This document shows, piece by piece, positions 34,286 through 43,383 of a stretch of 64,000 nt of DNA. Both the position numbers and the translations under genes were made by a program. Source of the stretch: an uncultured Victivallales bacterium. Its GTDB lineage: Bacteria > Verrucomicrobiota > Lentisphaeria > Victivallales > UBA1829. The stretch lies in contig CAKUJH010000012.1 of the NCBI GenBank assembly GCA_934661375.1, positions 1-64,000 on the forward strand. Reading direction: 5' to 3'. Each line of letters begins with the position of its first letter. Position 1 is the first letter of the stretch. The notes under the pieces were generated by a model that did not search any database, was not told the origin of the DNA, and saw nothing but the letters and a program-made list of their open reading frames with translations.

Positions 34286-35018
34286 GATGAGTCCTCCTTG
34301 CTGCAGGTTGGAATAGTGCTTTGATTTCATCCGGGGAAAGTTTGCGGGTTTCTCCGCAGGGCAGGGAACCGAGCCGGACATTGCCAACAGCGATGCGTGC
34401 CAGCCGGCGTACTTCCAGATGAAAATGTTCCGCCATGCGCCGGATTTCCCGGTTCTTTCCTTCACCGAGAACAAATTCGTAATGACCCGGACCGGCAGGG
34501 CGGATGGAACGGGCGCGGAGAGTTTCGCCTCTGTCGCGGATTCCGGTCGTGGTCAGAATATGGATCGCTTCCGGGGTGAGTTCCCCCGCCAGACTGACCC
34601 GGTAGGTTTTTTCCACTTCGTAGCGCGGGTGCGTGAGACGTGCCACAAAATCGCCGTCGTTGGAAAACAGAATCAGCCCTTCGCTGTCCTTGTCCAGGCG
34701 TCCGGCGGAGACCAGACGCACGGTTTTTGCCTGCGGAATCAAATCCACCGCTTTTTTGGCGGCATGGCGGTCTTCCAGAGTGCAGACATATCCGCGCGGT
34801 TTATTGAGCATGATATACAGTTTTTCGGCTGGCGGGGCAATGGGTCTGCCGTCGAACAGAACTTTGTCGCCGGGGCTGATCCGCATGGCGCCGCGTTCCG
34901 CCGTGACGCCGTTGACAGAGACTCTGCCGGCAGTGATGAGTTCCTCTGCGCCGCGCCGGGAACAGACGCCCGACGTGCTGAGATATTTGGTCAGGCTGAT
35001 TTCTTCAGGAGCGTTCAT
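34134..35018 (-). CDS. pseudouridine synthase, RsuA/RluB/RluE/RluF family
   Basis: A 294-residue enzyme converting uridine to pseudouridine in rRNA. It starts with an S4 RNA-binding domain (LTKYLSTSGVCSRRGAEELI), then LNKPRGYVCTLED, the catalytic Asp in SAGRLDKDSEGLILFSNDGD, and GEGKNREIRRMAEHF. The family normally ends soon after KLSPDEIKAL at about residue 240. Here the frame continues another 50 or so Arg/Ser-rich residues that overlap the start of the M20 gene in a different frame, so the ancestral stop was probably lost. It overlaps the upstream lipoprotein gene by four bases. Confidence 0.92.
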   Translation of the reverse strand: MNAPEEISLTKYLSTSGVCSRRGAEELITAGRVSVNGVTAERGAMRISPGDKVLFDGRPIAPPAEKLYIMLNKPRGYVCTLEDRHAAKKAVDLIPQAKTVRLVSAGRLDKDSEGLILFSNDGDFVARLTHPRYEVEKTYRVSLAGELTPEAIHILTTTGIRDRGETLRARSIRPAGPGHYEFVLGEGKNREIRRMAEHFHLEVRRLARIAVGNVRLGSLPCGETRKLSPDEIKALFQPAARRTHHAEISRSVERTDSSPSGFRRYGRSQPRNRQTPQFSGRPRTSLHRGRTERP

Positions 35019-35635
35019 TTTTCGGAAGCCGGTCCGTTGGAATGAATGTTGATGGCGGCATCCTGTTTTTTGACAGCCGTTTCCGAGCCGGGTTCGGGCG
35101 GAGCATCCGGGACAATAATCCGTTCTCTGGCGTGGGCCTGGTCCGGGATTTTGTAGAACTGCGCCTTGACCGTGATCCGGTAAACCGGCAGCGTGCCGTC
35201 TTTGCCGTTGACATAGGAATCCATATTATGCTGTTCCTGAATATCGCTGGCGGAAGTGTCGACCGGAGTCCAGGACGGCGCGGACATGTTCTTGACCTGA
35301 TCGCTGCGGACCCGTCCGTCGAATTTATGGTCGATGGACAGCACCAGTATGGCGTTTGCGCCATGTTTGCGTGCCGTGCGGACCAGTTTCTGTTTGATTT
35401 CCGCCAGGGTGTAACTGGCAGTGGAAGCCTCGGCGGTAACATCGCCCACCAGAATGCGTTCTTTTTCCGGTACGGGGAACTGCGAATTTTCATAGTACGT
35501 TACTACGCGGATGTCTTCCGGCAGCGGCGGAAATTCTGCAGCCTGGGTGTAATCCACATTGATGCAGGCGCAAAGCAGTCCGGCAAGTCCGGCACAGCAG
35601 AGCGCGGCGAATTTTTTCGGGTTCGGATATTTCAT
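35015..35635 (-). CDS. putative lipoprotein
   Basis: A 206-residue protein with a lipoprotein signal peptide: basic start MKYPNPKK, hydrophobic core and lipobox LLCAC at about residues 20-24. The mature part contains RVVTYYENSQFPVPEKE and VRTARKHGANAILVLSIDHK, the latter recalling the heavy-metal-binding/YbjQ-like or DUF-type beta-alpha pattern seen in many small lipoproteins (a helix followed by GANAI). I do not assign a family with confidence. GAAAGG precedes the chosen ATG. It is co-transcribed with alr upstream (14-base gap) and the pseudouridine synthase downstream (ATGA overlap). Confidence 0.7.
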   Translation of the reverse strand: MKYPNPKKFAALCCAGLAGLLCACINVDYTQAAEFPPLPEDIRVVTYYENSQFPVPEKERILVGDVTAEASTASYTLAEIKQKLVRTARKHGANAILVLSIDHKFDGRVRSDQVKNMSAPSWTPVDTSASDIQEQHNMDSYVNGKDGTLPVYRITVKAQFYKIPDQAHARERIIVPDAPPEPGSETAVKKQDAAINIHSNGPASEK

Positions 35636-35649
35636 GTGAAAACCTTTCT

Positions 35650-36786
35650 TTATTTGGATGGCAGATAAAAACGTTTGACGCGCGGACTGAAAGAACACAG
35701 CACATCGTACGGGTGTGTCCCTTTCCATTCCGCCCATTCTTCCGTGGAAACCGCCGCGGGACCTTCCTGTCCGATCAGCGTAACGGTTTCGCCGGGTGCC
35801 GGAGGTTCATCGCCGAACGGTTCCAGCGATACGGTCAGGTAATCCATGGAAATGCGGCCCAGCACGGGACAGACTTTTCCGCGGATAATGACTTTGCCCC
35901 GGTTGGAAATGCCCAGCGGAATGCCGTCGGCATATCCGGCGGTAACGGTTCCGACCCGGGTATCTCCGGTCAGACGGCAGGTCGAGTTGTAGCCGATGCC
36001 GTGTCCGGCAGGCATCATGCGGTGTGCCAGCAGACGCGCTTTCAGCGAGAAGACCGGTTTCAGTTCCAGATTGTTGTTGACTCCGGAAAACGAACCGTGC
36101 AGATCAATTCCTGCGCGGACATGGGTGAACGGCGGCTGATGGGTCATAGGCAGGTGATTGATGGCATCACTGTTCGCCATGTGAATTTTCCGGAAGGTGA
36201 TTCCTTTTGCGGCAAGCTGTTCAATCACGGAAAGGAAACGCCGGATCTGGACAAGATTCTCTTCGTTCGGACCGCGTTCCGAGGATGGAAAATGCGTGTA
36301 GATTCCGCAGCAGTCCAGATTGGGCAGACGCAGAATTTCGGGGATGACCCTGACCGCATCCCGTGCCAGAATACCCAGACGCCCCATGCCGGTATCCAGT
36401 TTGAAATGACATTCGGCGATTCGGTTCTGCCGGACCGCTTCCTCGCTGATTTTCCGTGCGCATTCCAAATCGGTCAAACCGAGAATCAGACCATGGGCAA
36501 CGGCGGCTTCCCGTTCGAAATCCAGCACCCCGCCGAGGATCTCCACCGGCTTTCCGTATTGTTTCAGGAACAGGGCTTCTTCAAGCGTGGCGGCGCAGAA
36601 TCCCGCCGCGCCGGCTTTCAGCAGTGTTTCCGCAATGGGCCGGACCCCCAGTCCGTAGGCATTGGCTTTCAGGACAGCCATCACTTGCGCCGGAGCTGCC
36701 GCTTTCCGGATTTTCAGAAAATTTTCCCGCACCGTGTCCAGATCAATTTCAAGCCACACGCGCGCTTTGTCCATTGCTTCATCCAT
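35650..36786 (-). CDS. alr: alanine racemase
   Basis: PLP enzyme that interconverts L- and D-alanine for peptidoglycan, 378 residues. The N-terminal barrel carries the PLP lysine in MAVLKANAYGLG (about Lys40); IYTHFPSSE and HMANSDAINHLP are also typical; the C-terminal domain has the second catalytic base in GHGIGYNSTCRL and PVLGRISMDYLTV. Starts MDEAMDK or the next Met are both possible; the ribosome binding site (GAGG) is distant. It heads a four-gene minus-strand unit with the lipoprotein, pseudouridine synthase and peptidase. Confidence 0.94.
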   Translation of the reverse strand: MDEAMDKARVWLEIDLDTVRENFLKIRKAAAPAQVMAVLKANAYGLGVRPIAETLLKAGAAGFCAATLEEALFLKQYGKPVEILGGVLDFEREAAVAHGLILGLTDLECARKISEEAVRQNRIAECHFKLDTGMGRLGILARDAVRVIPEILRLPNLDCCGIYTHFPSSERGPNEENLVQIRRFLSVIEQLAAKGITFRKIHMANSDAINHLPMTHQPPFTHVRAGIDLHGSFSGVNNNLELKPVFSLKARLLAHRMMPAGHGIGYNSTCRLTGDTRVGTVTAGYADGIPLGISNRGKVIIRGKVCPVLGRISMDYLTVSLEPFGDEPPAPGETVTLIGQEGPAAVSTEEWAEWKGTHPYDVLCSFSPRVKRFYLPSK

Positions 36787-36955
36787 GATGAGTCTGCAAC
36801 CTCTTTCCTTAAATTCATAAAATAAATGCCGCATTTCTTTTCACCGGGGCGTTCTGCGGAAAACGGCGGCGGTGCATGACCATATAAGTTATCATTTTCC
36901 CGGATTTTTTCAACTTGTTCCGTCGCTGTAACGGTTTTTTTTTGCAAAAAAAAAA

Positions 36956-36975
36956 GATTTTGCGGATGCAAAATC
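36956..36975. promoter_or_regulatory. perfect palindrome upstream of the WaaP-like kinase
   Basis: GATTTTGC at 36956-36963 and GCAAAATC at 36968-36975 flank GGAT. It lies in the 257-base gap between the divergent alr and kinase genes, about 70 bases before the kinase ATG, and could be a regulator binding site or a stem in the leader. I see no clear consensus promoter next to it. Confidence 0.4.
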
Positions 36976-37043
36976 ATCCGGACGGTGATAAAGTATGAGG
37001 GCGGAGCGGATTCCGCGGCATGAATTTTTTTGAAGGATGAATT

Positions 37044-37871
37044 ATGACAGCTCAAACCGTATCTGATATTTTTACGGGGAAAGAGATTTGCTTTTCCCGT
37101 TCCTGGCGCTGGCTGCGCACGGATTTCGCCGGAGAATACGAGGAGATGATCCGTTCCGGCGCAAACCGTGAGGACAGCGGCAATGAATTCCTGTGGAACA
37201 CTAAACACAAATTCGTGTTGAAAATCCGGACATCCGCCGGACGGGAGATCGCCATCAAGCAATACCGCAAACTGAGAATGTTTCCATATCTGTTCCATGC
37301 CACCCCGCCGGCACAGGAAGCCCTCAATTATCAGCGTTTTGAACTGCTCGGTCTGCCGATGGCGCAGCTGCTCGGCGCGGGGGACCGGCGGTCCTGCTTC
37401 CGTCCGCAGTCCAGCTTTCTGATTACCGAATTTGCGGAAAACTGCCGGGACGGCCGGCCCTTCTATCCGGACGGTGAACTTGCCGGGGAAACACTTTGGC
37501 GCGACGAGTTCTGCCGCCGCAATTTCCAGCTGCTGGCAAAACTCCATGACGCCAATTACTATCACCGCGGATTCACCCCCGCAAATGAACTCTGGCGGAA
37601 ACGTCCCGAACCCGATTCAGAAGGCAATCTGCTGGACATTGTCTGGATTGATGTGGCGTCCTGCCGGAAACTTTCCAACGCCGGAATGAAACGCATGATT
37701 CCGGATGATTTCGTGAATTTCCTGCGGTTTTTCCATTTTACAGCGGAACAGCGGCGGACGTTTCTGGAGGCTTACTGCGCGGCGGTCAGGATCCGGCGTT
37801 TCGAACCGGAGGAATTGTTTGAAGAAGTGGAAAAACGTCTGGCTGAACGTCTTGCCGGACAGAAACCATAA
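37044..37871 (+). CDS. lipopolysaccharide kinase (Kdo/WaaP)-like protein
   Basis: A 275-residue protein with a small-kinase fold of the WaaP/Kdo-kinase type: EIAIKQYRK with the ATP lysine (Lys72), SSFLITEFAEN as hinge, LLAKLHDANYYHRG, then Asn181 in PANELW and VWIDVAS with the metal-binding Asp203. At the catalytic loop the usual HxD is HRG (His174-Arg175-Gly176), so the catalytic Asp is absent, which makes phosphotransfer doubtful. Such proteins act on lipid A core sugars in the cytoplasm. An AAGGA site precedes the ATG; the DUF4349 gene follows after 18 bases. Confidence 0.7.
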   Translation: MTAQTVSDIFTGKEICFSRSWRWLRTDFAGEYEEMIRSGANREDSGNEFLWNTKHKFVLKIRTSAGREIAIKQYRKLRMFPYLFHATPPAQEALNYQRFELLGLPMAQLLGAGDRRSCFRPQSSFLITEFAENCRDGRPFYPDGELAGETLWRDEFCRRNFQLLAKLHDANYYHRGFTPANELWRKRPEPDSEGNLLDIVWIDVASCRKLSNAGMKRMIPDDFVNFLRFFHFTAEQRRTFLEAYCAAVRIRRFEPEELFEEVEKRLAERLAGQKP

Positions 37872-37889
37872 TAGGAAAGGAACAGCAGA

Positions 37890-39080
37890 ATGAAACTTCA
37901 GTTTTTCTCATTCGTATCGGCAGTGGCCCTGCTGACGGCGGGCGGCTGTGTTTCGGAAGACACGGCGTTTTATGATTCCGGCAGCGGGGATTCCATGCCC
38001 GCGGAGGATTTCGTCAAACCGGTCTCCGCCGTCGCCCGGAAATCGGAAATGGCGGTCCGCTCCATGGAAACTTCCGTGCCGGCGGATAACAATTTCCAGG
38101 CTCCGGAAGGCCGGCAGATGGCTTTCACCGCACGGCTCCTGCTGAATGTCGCCGATGTCAGGGCGGCACTTCTTCAGGCGCGCGACTGCGCACGCAGCCT
38201 GGGCGGCTATGTCAAACGCATGAATGACAGGTCCATTACGCTGGCTGTTCCCGTCAAACGCGGCGACGATGCGCTCAAAGCGCTGGCAAAAACCGGCTCG
38301 CTGGAATCGGTCAGCATCGACGGGGAAGACGTCACGGAACAAACCACGGACCTTGCAGTCCGGCTGGACAATCTGGAAAAATCGCGTCAGCGCCTGCTCG
38401 CGCTGCTGGAAAAAGCCGGCAAGGTCGAGGAGATGGTGAAAGTTGAAAAGGAACTCACCCGCGTGACCACGGAACTGGAACGTCTCCAGGCACAGCAGAA
38501 AAATCTGCGCGGACAGATCGAATACATCACCATATATGTGAACTTCAATGTCCGCCGTCCGGTGGTGCTTCATACGGCTGTTTCTCCGGTTGGCTGGGTG
38601 AATCAGCTCGGTTCCGTCCTGCTGAATCCTCCGGTCATGATTCCCATGAATGCTTCGCCGGAGTCGTTCCTGTTCGGTCTGCAGCTGCCGGACGGTTTTG
38701 TGCAGAGCAGCCGCAGGACCGCGGTTTCCGGCGACGGATGCGTGATTTCTCTTCACACGCACGGCAACGCCGCCATTTCAGTCCGCTGGTATGGAAACAA
38801 GTATGCGGATCTGTCATTCTACCGGGGCATGATCGAAAAGGTTCTGAAAAACCGTTTCCAGGTTCCTGTGTCGGTCCGCGAACTGAAAGTGGACGGGCTT
38901 GACGCACTGGAATATTCCGCGGAGCCGGTGATCGGCGGGAAAAAATACGTTTACCGCGTGGTGGCAGCCGTGGATGGCGACACGGTGAACATCATCGAGG
39001 CATACGCCGGAGCGGATGTTTTTGCCGGCAGCCTTCCTGCGGATAAATGGCAGAACTTCTTGAATACAATCGAGTTCTGA
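37890..39080 (+). CDS. DUF4349 lipoprotein
   Basis: A 396-residue envelope protein. The signal peptide ends in a lipobox-like LLTAGGC. Residues about 75-235 form a DUF4349 domain: paired strands (MAFTARLLLNVADVRAALLQ, SLGGYVKR, ITLAVPV), then a long coiled coil (LDNLEKSRQRLLALLEKAGK through LERLQAQQKNLRGQIEYITI). A C-terminal domain of about 150 residues follows, ending near WQNFLNTIEF, with alternating strands. The role of the family is unknown; it is usually membrane-anchored. AGGAA precedes the start. A bidirectional terminator follows at 39091. Confidence 0.82.
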   Translation: MKLQFFSFVSAVALLTAGGCVSEDTAFYDSGSGDSMPAEDFVKPVSAVARKSEMAVRSMETSVPADNNFQAPEGRQMAFTARLLLNVADVRAALLQARDCARSLGGYVKRMNDRSITLAVPVKRGDDALKALAKTGSLESVSIDGEDVTEQTTDLAVRLDNLEKSRQRLLALLEKAGKVEEMVKVEKELTRVTTELERLQAQQKNLRGQIEYITIYVNFNVRRPVVLHTAVSPVGWVNQLGSVLLNPPVMIPMNASPESFLFGLQLPDGFVQSSRRTAVSGDGCVISLHTHGNAAISVRWYGNKYADLSFYRGMIEKVLKNRFQVPVSVRELKVDGLDALEYSAEPVIGGKKYVYRVVAAVDGDTVNIIEAYAGADVFAGSLPADKWQNFLNTIEF

Positions 39081-39090
39081 CCGAATCGGA

Positions 39091-39136
39091 AAATGCCGCG
39101 TCTGGGGATGAAAAATTTCCCGGCGCGGCATTTTTT
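39091..39136. terminator. bidirectional intrinsic terminator
   Basis: AAATGCCGCG at 39091-39100 pairs perfectly with CGCGGCATTT at 39124-39133 and is followed by T on the plus strand and, read backwards, by TTTTCC on the minus strand. It lies between the convergent DUF4349 and rsmE genes. Confidence 0.85.
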
Positions 39137-39143
39137 CAGAATC

Positions 39144-39851
39144 TCAATGCCGGTTCATTTCATGAATCAGGCACAATCCACAGACCGCCGCCGTTTCCAC
39201 GCGCAGAACCCAGTTTCCGAAATGGAGCGGCTGCACACCGGCTTCCAGCATCTGCTTTTCCTCTGTTTCCGTGAACCCGCCTTCGGGACCTACAAACCAG
39301 GCAGCGGCTTTGCTGCCGGAAACAGTTTCTTCTGTCTGTCTATGCATTACTGACCCGAAATAACGCAGTCCGCACTGTTTTCCGGAATCGGCAAGCGCAT
39401 CGGCAAACTTCATGGGCGCAGAGACTTGCGGCAGGAACGGATTGCCGGATTGTTTGCAGGCTTCAAACAGAACCTCCTTCCAGCGTCCGTTGACGGAATC
39501 GCTGTCGGGCAGGGAAACGGAACGTTCGCAGAGCATTGGAACAATCCGCCAGACGCCCAGTTCCGCCGCCTGACGCAGAATCTGATCCATTTTCTGCCGC
39601 CGCGGCGGTGCAATATACATGTGCAGCATCGGAGCTTCCGGCGGCGGAACCGTTTCGAGCCGTTCGACCCGGAGCATTTTTCCCGGCAGAACTTCCGCAT
39701 CCGCCATTCTGCCCGCACCATCCAGCAGACGGCATTTTTCTCCGGGTTCAGCGCGCAGGGTGCGGAAAAGATGTGCGCTTTCCTCCTTATCCAGCCGGAC
39801 AGTGCTGCCGGGGATGCATTCGGCAAGCTGTTCATAGCGAAACAGACGCAT
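39144..39851 (-). CDS. rsmE: 16S rRNA (uracil1498-N3)-methyltransferase
   Basis: A 235-residue SPOUT methyltransferase that modifies U1498 of 16S rRNA in the 30S subunit. It has the N-terminal PUA-like part (LDKEESAHLFRTLRAEPGEK), YIAPPRRQKMDQILRQAAEL, ERSVSLPDSD, and the AdoMet-binding knot with WFVGPEGGFTETE and LRVETAAVCGL, all diagnostic for RsmE. Twelve bases separate it from murG upstream, so it is part of the ftsW-murG-rsmE unit. Confidence 0.95.
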   Translation of the reverse strand: MRLFRYEQLAECIPGSTVRLDKEESAHLFRTLRAEPGEKCRLLDGAGRMADAEVLPGKMLRVERLETVPPPEAPMLHMYIAPPRRQKMDQILRQAAELGVWRIVPMLCERSVSLPDSDSVNGRWKEVLFEACKQSGNPFLPQVSAPMKFADALADSGKQCGLRYFGSVMHRQTEETVSGSKAAAWFVGPEGGFTETEEKQMLEAGVQPLHFGNWVLRVETAAVCGLCLIHEMNRH

Positions 39852-39863
39852 GGGAATCCTTTC

Positions 39864-40985
39864 TCACTGCGGTTTGGCAATCATGGAATCAATCATATTC
39901 AGGACGCGTTTTGCGGCATCGGGAAATGCCAGCGACCGCAATTTTTCGCCTTTTTCCCTGAACTGTTCCGGATTGGCAAGAAACGCCTGAAGCCGCGAGA
40001 CAAAATATTCCGGCGTAAGCGCCTGATCCCAAATCAGTTCCGCACCCTGTGGATCGGTCAGCCAGTGCGCGTTGTCGGTCTGGTGATCCTGTGCCGCATA
40101 AGGGTAGGGAACCAGCAGGGCATATTTGCCGAAACATGCCAGTTCCGAAACCGTGCTGCCGCCAGCCCGGCAGACCACCCAGTCCGCCGCCTGATAGAAC
40201 AGCTGCATATCCGGCGACGATTCCAGCAGCAGATGCGGAAATTTCGCCGGACGGTAATAATCGCTCAGCCCGGCAAATTTGTCCGGTCCGGTGAGATGAA
40301 TCAGCTGAATGGCGTCAGCCGGAAAATCCAGCGGAATGCGGCAGTTGTCATTGATTCGTGCCGCGCCGAGCGAACCGCCGAAAATCAGAACCGTGGGACG
40401 TTCCGGCGAAAAATCCGCATTCCAGCGGCGGTTGATTTCCGCCACGGCTTCCGCCTTGGTCAGTTTCTTCTGCAGCAGTTCCGGACGCAGCGGCATACCG
40501 GTCAGTACGGTTGGACATTTGCATTTTGCTTGGTCGCGGGTGGGAAAGGACAGTGCCATGGCCTTTGCCCAGGAACTCATCCGCAGGTTGGTTTTGCCCA
40601 GACGCGCATTGCCGTCGTGGAGAAACACGGGAATATGCAGAGTCTTTGCCGCCAGAATCGGCGGGAAAGACGCGAAACTGCCCATCGCCAGCAGCGCATC
40701 CGGCTGGAATTGTCTGCAGAACCGGCGGCAGCTGCGCCATCCCTGAAAATCCGTATGAATGAATTTCAGCAGTCCTCCGGGTGAATGTGCCAGCGGCGCC
40801 GCCGGAATTTTCTGCGCCGGAATGCCGAATCCTTCCGCTGTTTTGATCTGGCTGTCAGCATGTTTGCCGCCCAGCAGAAGCAGCACTTCGCCGCCTTGCT
40901 GTTTCCATTCCCGCGCCACGGCAAGACCCGGATAAAAATGTCCGCCTGTCCCGCCGCAGCTGACGCACAGTCTGTGCAAATTCAT
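39864..40985 (-). CDS. murG: UDP-GlcNAc:lipid I N-acetylglucosaminyltransferase
   Basis: A GT28 glycosyltransferase, 373 residues, that makes lipid II on the inner face of the membrane for peptidoglycan. Motifs: VSCGGTGGHFYPGLAVA at the N-terminus, MGSFASFPPILAA, FGGSLGAARIND in the linker, LIHLTGP, and the donor-site VCRAGGSTVSELACFGK with PYPYAAQDHQTDNA. It overlaps ftsW by four bases, a classic dcw-cluster neighbourhood, though the other mur genes are not here. Confidence 0.96.
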   Translation of the reverse strand: MNLHRLCVSCGGTGGHFYPGLAVAREWKQQGGEVLLLLGGKHADSQIKTAEGFGIPAQKIPAAPLAHSPGGLLKFIHTDFQGWRSCRRFCRQFQPDALLAMGSFASFPPILAAKTLHIPVFLHDGNARLGKTNLRMSSWAKAMALSFPTRDQAKCKCPTVLTGMPLRPELLQKKLTKAEAVAEINRRWNADFSPERPTVLIFGGSLGAARINDNCRIPLDFPADAIQLIHLTGPDKFAGLSDYYRPAKFPHLLLESSPDMQLFYQAADWVVCRAGGSTVSELACFGKYALLVPYPYAAQDHQTDNAHWLTDPQGAELIWDQALTPEYFVSRLQAFLANPEQFREKGEKLRSLAFPDAAKRVLNMIDSMIAKPQ

Positions 40986-42223
40986 TTTTCAGAACTCCCT
41001 GTCGTTTCGGTCTGCTGTTCGTTCTGTTTATTTCTGTTCAGCAGCCCTTTGAGTTTGTTTTTGATATTTTCCGGATAATCGGGGTAGGCGGCGTCGAGAG
41101 CGACGCTGACAATCAATGCCGTGGCAATCATGCAGGCAACCAGACTGCTGCCGCCGTAACTGATGAACGGCGCGGGCATCCCCTTGGTCGGAAACGCTCC
41201 CGAAATCACCCCGATGTTGATGACCGCCTGAATCGAGAGATATGTGGTCAGTCCGAAGACCAGGAACATTCCCTGCCGGGTTCTGGCGCGGACACATACG
41301 GAAATCGCCAGAAAGCCGAAGACCAGGTATGCCAGAATCACCACGCACATCCAGATGAATCCCAGTTCTTCGCCGACAATCGACAGAATGAAGTCCGTAT
41401 GTGCTTCCGGCAGATATTCCTGTTTCAGCCGGCTTTCCGCAAAACCGACTCCCGTCCAGCCGCCGGCGCCCAATGCCAGCAGCGACAGCCAGAGCTGGTA
41501 TCCGCTCTTCGCCTGATGCAGTTCGGGGTCCAGGAAGGAAACAATTCGCGCCCACCGGAACGGACTGAAATATTTGATGATGAAGAAAAGTAACGGCGCC
41601 CCCAGCAGCGGAACCGGGAACAGGTACAGCAGCCGCACTCCCGCCACATACAGCATGGAAAAAACAATCAGAGTCAACAGCAGGGTCGTCCCCAGATCCT
41701 TTCCCACCATGACCAGCGCAATGATCGGTCCGCAGCAGAGACAGGACAGCACGATGAATTTGAACGGAGTGGTTTCAATGGTTTTGATTTTATCTGAACA
41801 GAGTTTCGCCATGAACAGAGCGATGATCACTTTGGCGTATTCCGAAGGCTGGATGCTGCCGATGCCCCCCGGCAGCTGAATCCAGCGTCTGGCTCCTTTG
41901 ATCGGCGGAAACAGCAGGGCGGCGAACAGCAGTCCTGCAATGATGATCATGAACAGCCAGCTCCAGTCGGAAAGTTTTTTATAGCCGATCAGCAGAACTG
42001 CGGCGAATCCCGCCAGTCCGACGGTTCCCCACTGAATCTGACGGATGAAATAATAGGAACTGGAGCCGCGGATGCCGTAGGAAGTGGAATACAGCACAGC
42101 CAGTCCGAACAGCAGCAGCACCAGAGCCGTTACGCACAAGGTGATGCCTTCGCCGAGAGGCGGTTCCTGTTTTTTGCCGGACAGTTCCGGCGGTTCCAGC
42201 ATATTTGAAAATCTCTGTTTCAT
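40982..42223 (-). CDS. ftsW: FtsW-type lipid II polymerase / SEDS protein
   Basis: A 413-residue polytopic membrane protein of the SEDS family (FtsW/RodA/SpoVE). It shows LAVLYSTSYGIRGSSSYYFI near the first helices, GGIGSIQPSEYAKVIIALFM, LIVGKDLGTT-type VMVGKDLGTTLLL, the late KSGYQLWLSLLALGAGGWTG and PAPFISYGGSSLVACMIA motifs. It polymerises glycan strands at the division septum. The adjacency to murG and absence of a mreC/pbp2 context favours FtsW over RodA. The N-terminal 30 residues are cytoplasmic and the C-terminus is charged. Confidence 0.93.
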   Translation of the reverse strand: MKQRFSNMLEPPELSGKKQEPPLGEGITLCVTALVLLLFGLAVLYSTSYGIRGSSSYYFIRQIQWGTVGLAGFAAVLLIGYKKLSDWSWLFMIIIAGLLFAALLFPPIKGARRWIQLPGGIGSIQPSEYAKVIIALFMAKLCSDKIKTIETTPFKFIVLSCLCCGPIIALVMVGKDLGTTLLLTLIVFSMLYVAGVRLLYLFPVPLLGAPLLFFIIKYFSPFRWARIVSFLDPELHQAKSGYQLWLSLLALGAGGWTGVGFAESRLKQEYLPEAHTDFILSIVGEELGFIWMCVVILAYLVFGFLAISVCVRARTRQGMFLVFGLTTYLSIQAVINIGVISGAFPTKGMPAPFISYGGSSLVACMIATALIVSVALDAAYPDYPENIKNKLKGLLNRNKQNEQQTETTGSSEK

Positions 42224-42315
42224 GATGATCCTGTTTTTCTGTTTTTTTATGATACAGGTAACTTACAGCATATTTCTGAAATTTCATCCCCCGCGGCAAA
42301 CTTTTTCGCCGGTTT

Positions 42316-43371
42316 TCAAGAGTAAAAAGCCGCGGCACTCTTCCGGACAATGCAGGATGTGGGAATTACAGTCAGCGGCGGAACGGGTTCATGGTTCAGC
42401 AGACGGAGCAGATTGGAACAGATCGCGCCGGAAATTTTTCCTGCATTCTGGCTGACACTGTTCAGATTCAGGTATTCCGCAGTCGGCGTATCTCCGAATC
42501 CGGTTACGGAAAGCTGATCCGGAATAATGATTTTCCGGTCGGCGCAGAAATTGACGACTCCCGCCGCAATGGTGTCGTTGGCACAGAAAACTGCGCTGGG
42601 CGGCTGTTTGAGTGCGAACAGTTCCCGGATGGCATGATAACCCCATTCCCGGCTGGGGTAGCGCATCCGGATCAGGGATTCCTGCGGCGTTATGCCGTAT
42701 TTGCGGAAAGCGTCGAGATAACCGTTCAGACGCTGTTCCCCGGTGAAATCGTATTCACTGCCGATATGCGCAATGCGGGTGTGTCCGAGCTGTATCAGCT
42801 GTTCCGTGGCGGCAAGCGCACCGGAATAATCATCGGAAATGATCTGTGGAATGGACAGTTCCGGCAGGCGCATGTCGAAGAACAGCACAGGAATCCGGAG
42901 TTTGCGGTAATGCTCGGCGCAGAACCGGTTCGGCACGGCTATCAGGGCGGGAACTCCAGAATGTTCAAAGTAGTCCAGCAGTTCATTTTCCTTGCGCACT
43001 GAGCCGCCGGTCAGATGAACCACCGGGTGCAGGCCGTTGGACGCCGCCATGCGTTCGACTTCCGCAAAAATCCGGTAATAGAAAATTTCATCATCCGGAA
43101 AAATGAATCCGATCCGGTCGCATCTGCGTTCCTGCCGTTCCGGTCCGCCGGCGGGTCCCAGAAAACTGCCGCGTCCGGGCAGCGAATGAATTTCGCCGCG
43201 GTCCGCCAGCAGCCGGAGAGCTTTCCGCACCGTGAGGTGATTGCAGGAAAAACGCCGCGCGGTTTCCCGTTCCGACGGCAGTTTCGCTCCGGGAGCAAGC
43301 CCGGCGGAACGGATCGAATCCAGAATCTGTTCCGCCAGCTGGTCGTATTTCTGCGGTTTGCCCCGGTTCAT
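42316..43371 (-). CDS. GntR-type regulator with LacI-like sensor domain
   Basis: A 351-residue regulator. Residues about 5-72 are a GntR winged helix (KYDQLAEQILDSIRSAGLAP, KLPSERETARRF, VRKALRLLADRGEI), followed by a LacI/PurR-like ligand domain from about 85 (IGFIFPDDEIFYYRIFAEVE, LGHTRIAHIG, AVFCANDTIAAGVVNFC, VTGFGDTPTA). This AraR-like build is typical of sugar regulators. GGAGGAG precedes the ATG. It lies 12 bases downstream of the DUF486 gene on the same strand; palindromes upstream of that gene (43766-43816) are candidate operators. Confidence 0.9.
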   Translation of the reverse strand: MNRGKPQKYDQLAEQILDSIRSAGLAPGAKLPSERETARRFSCNHLTVRKALRLLADRGEIHSLPGRGSFLGPAGGPERQERRCDRIGFIFPDDEIFYYRIFAEVERMAASNGLHPVVHLTGGSVRKENELLDYFEHSGVPALIAVPNRFCAEHYRKLRIPVLFFDMRLPELSIPQIISDDYSGALAATEQLIQLGHTRIAHIGSEYDFTGEQRLNGYLDAFRKYGITPQESLIRMRYPSREWGYHAIRELFALKQPPSAVFCANDTIAAGVVNFCADRKIIIPDQLSVTGFGDTPTAEYLNLNSVSQNAGKISGAICSNLLRLLNHEPVPPLTVIPTSCIVRKSAAAFYS

Positions 43372-43383
43372 GACGTCTCCTCC

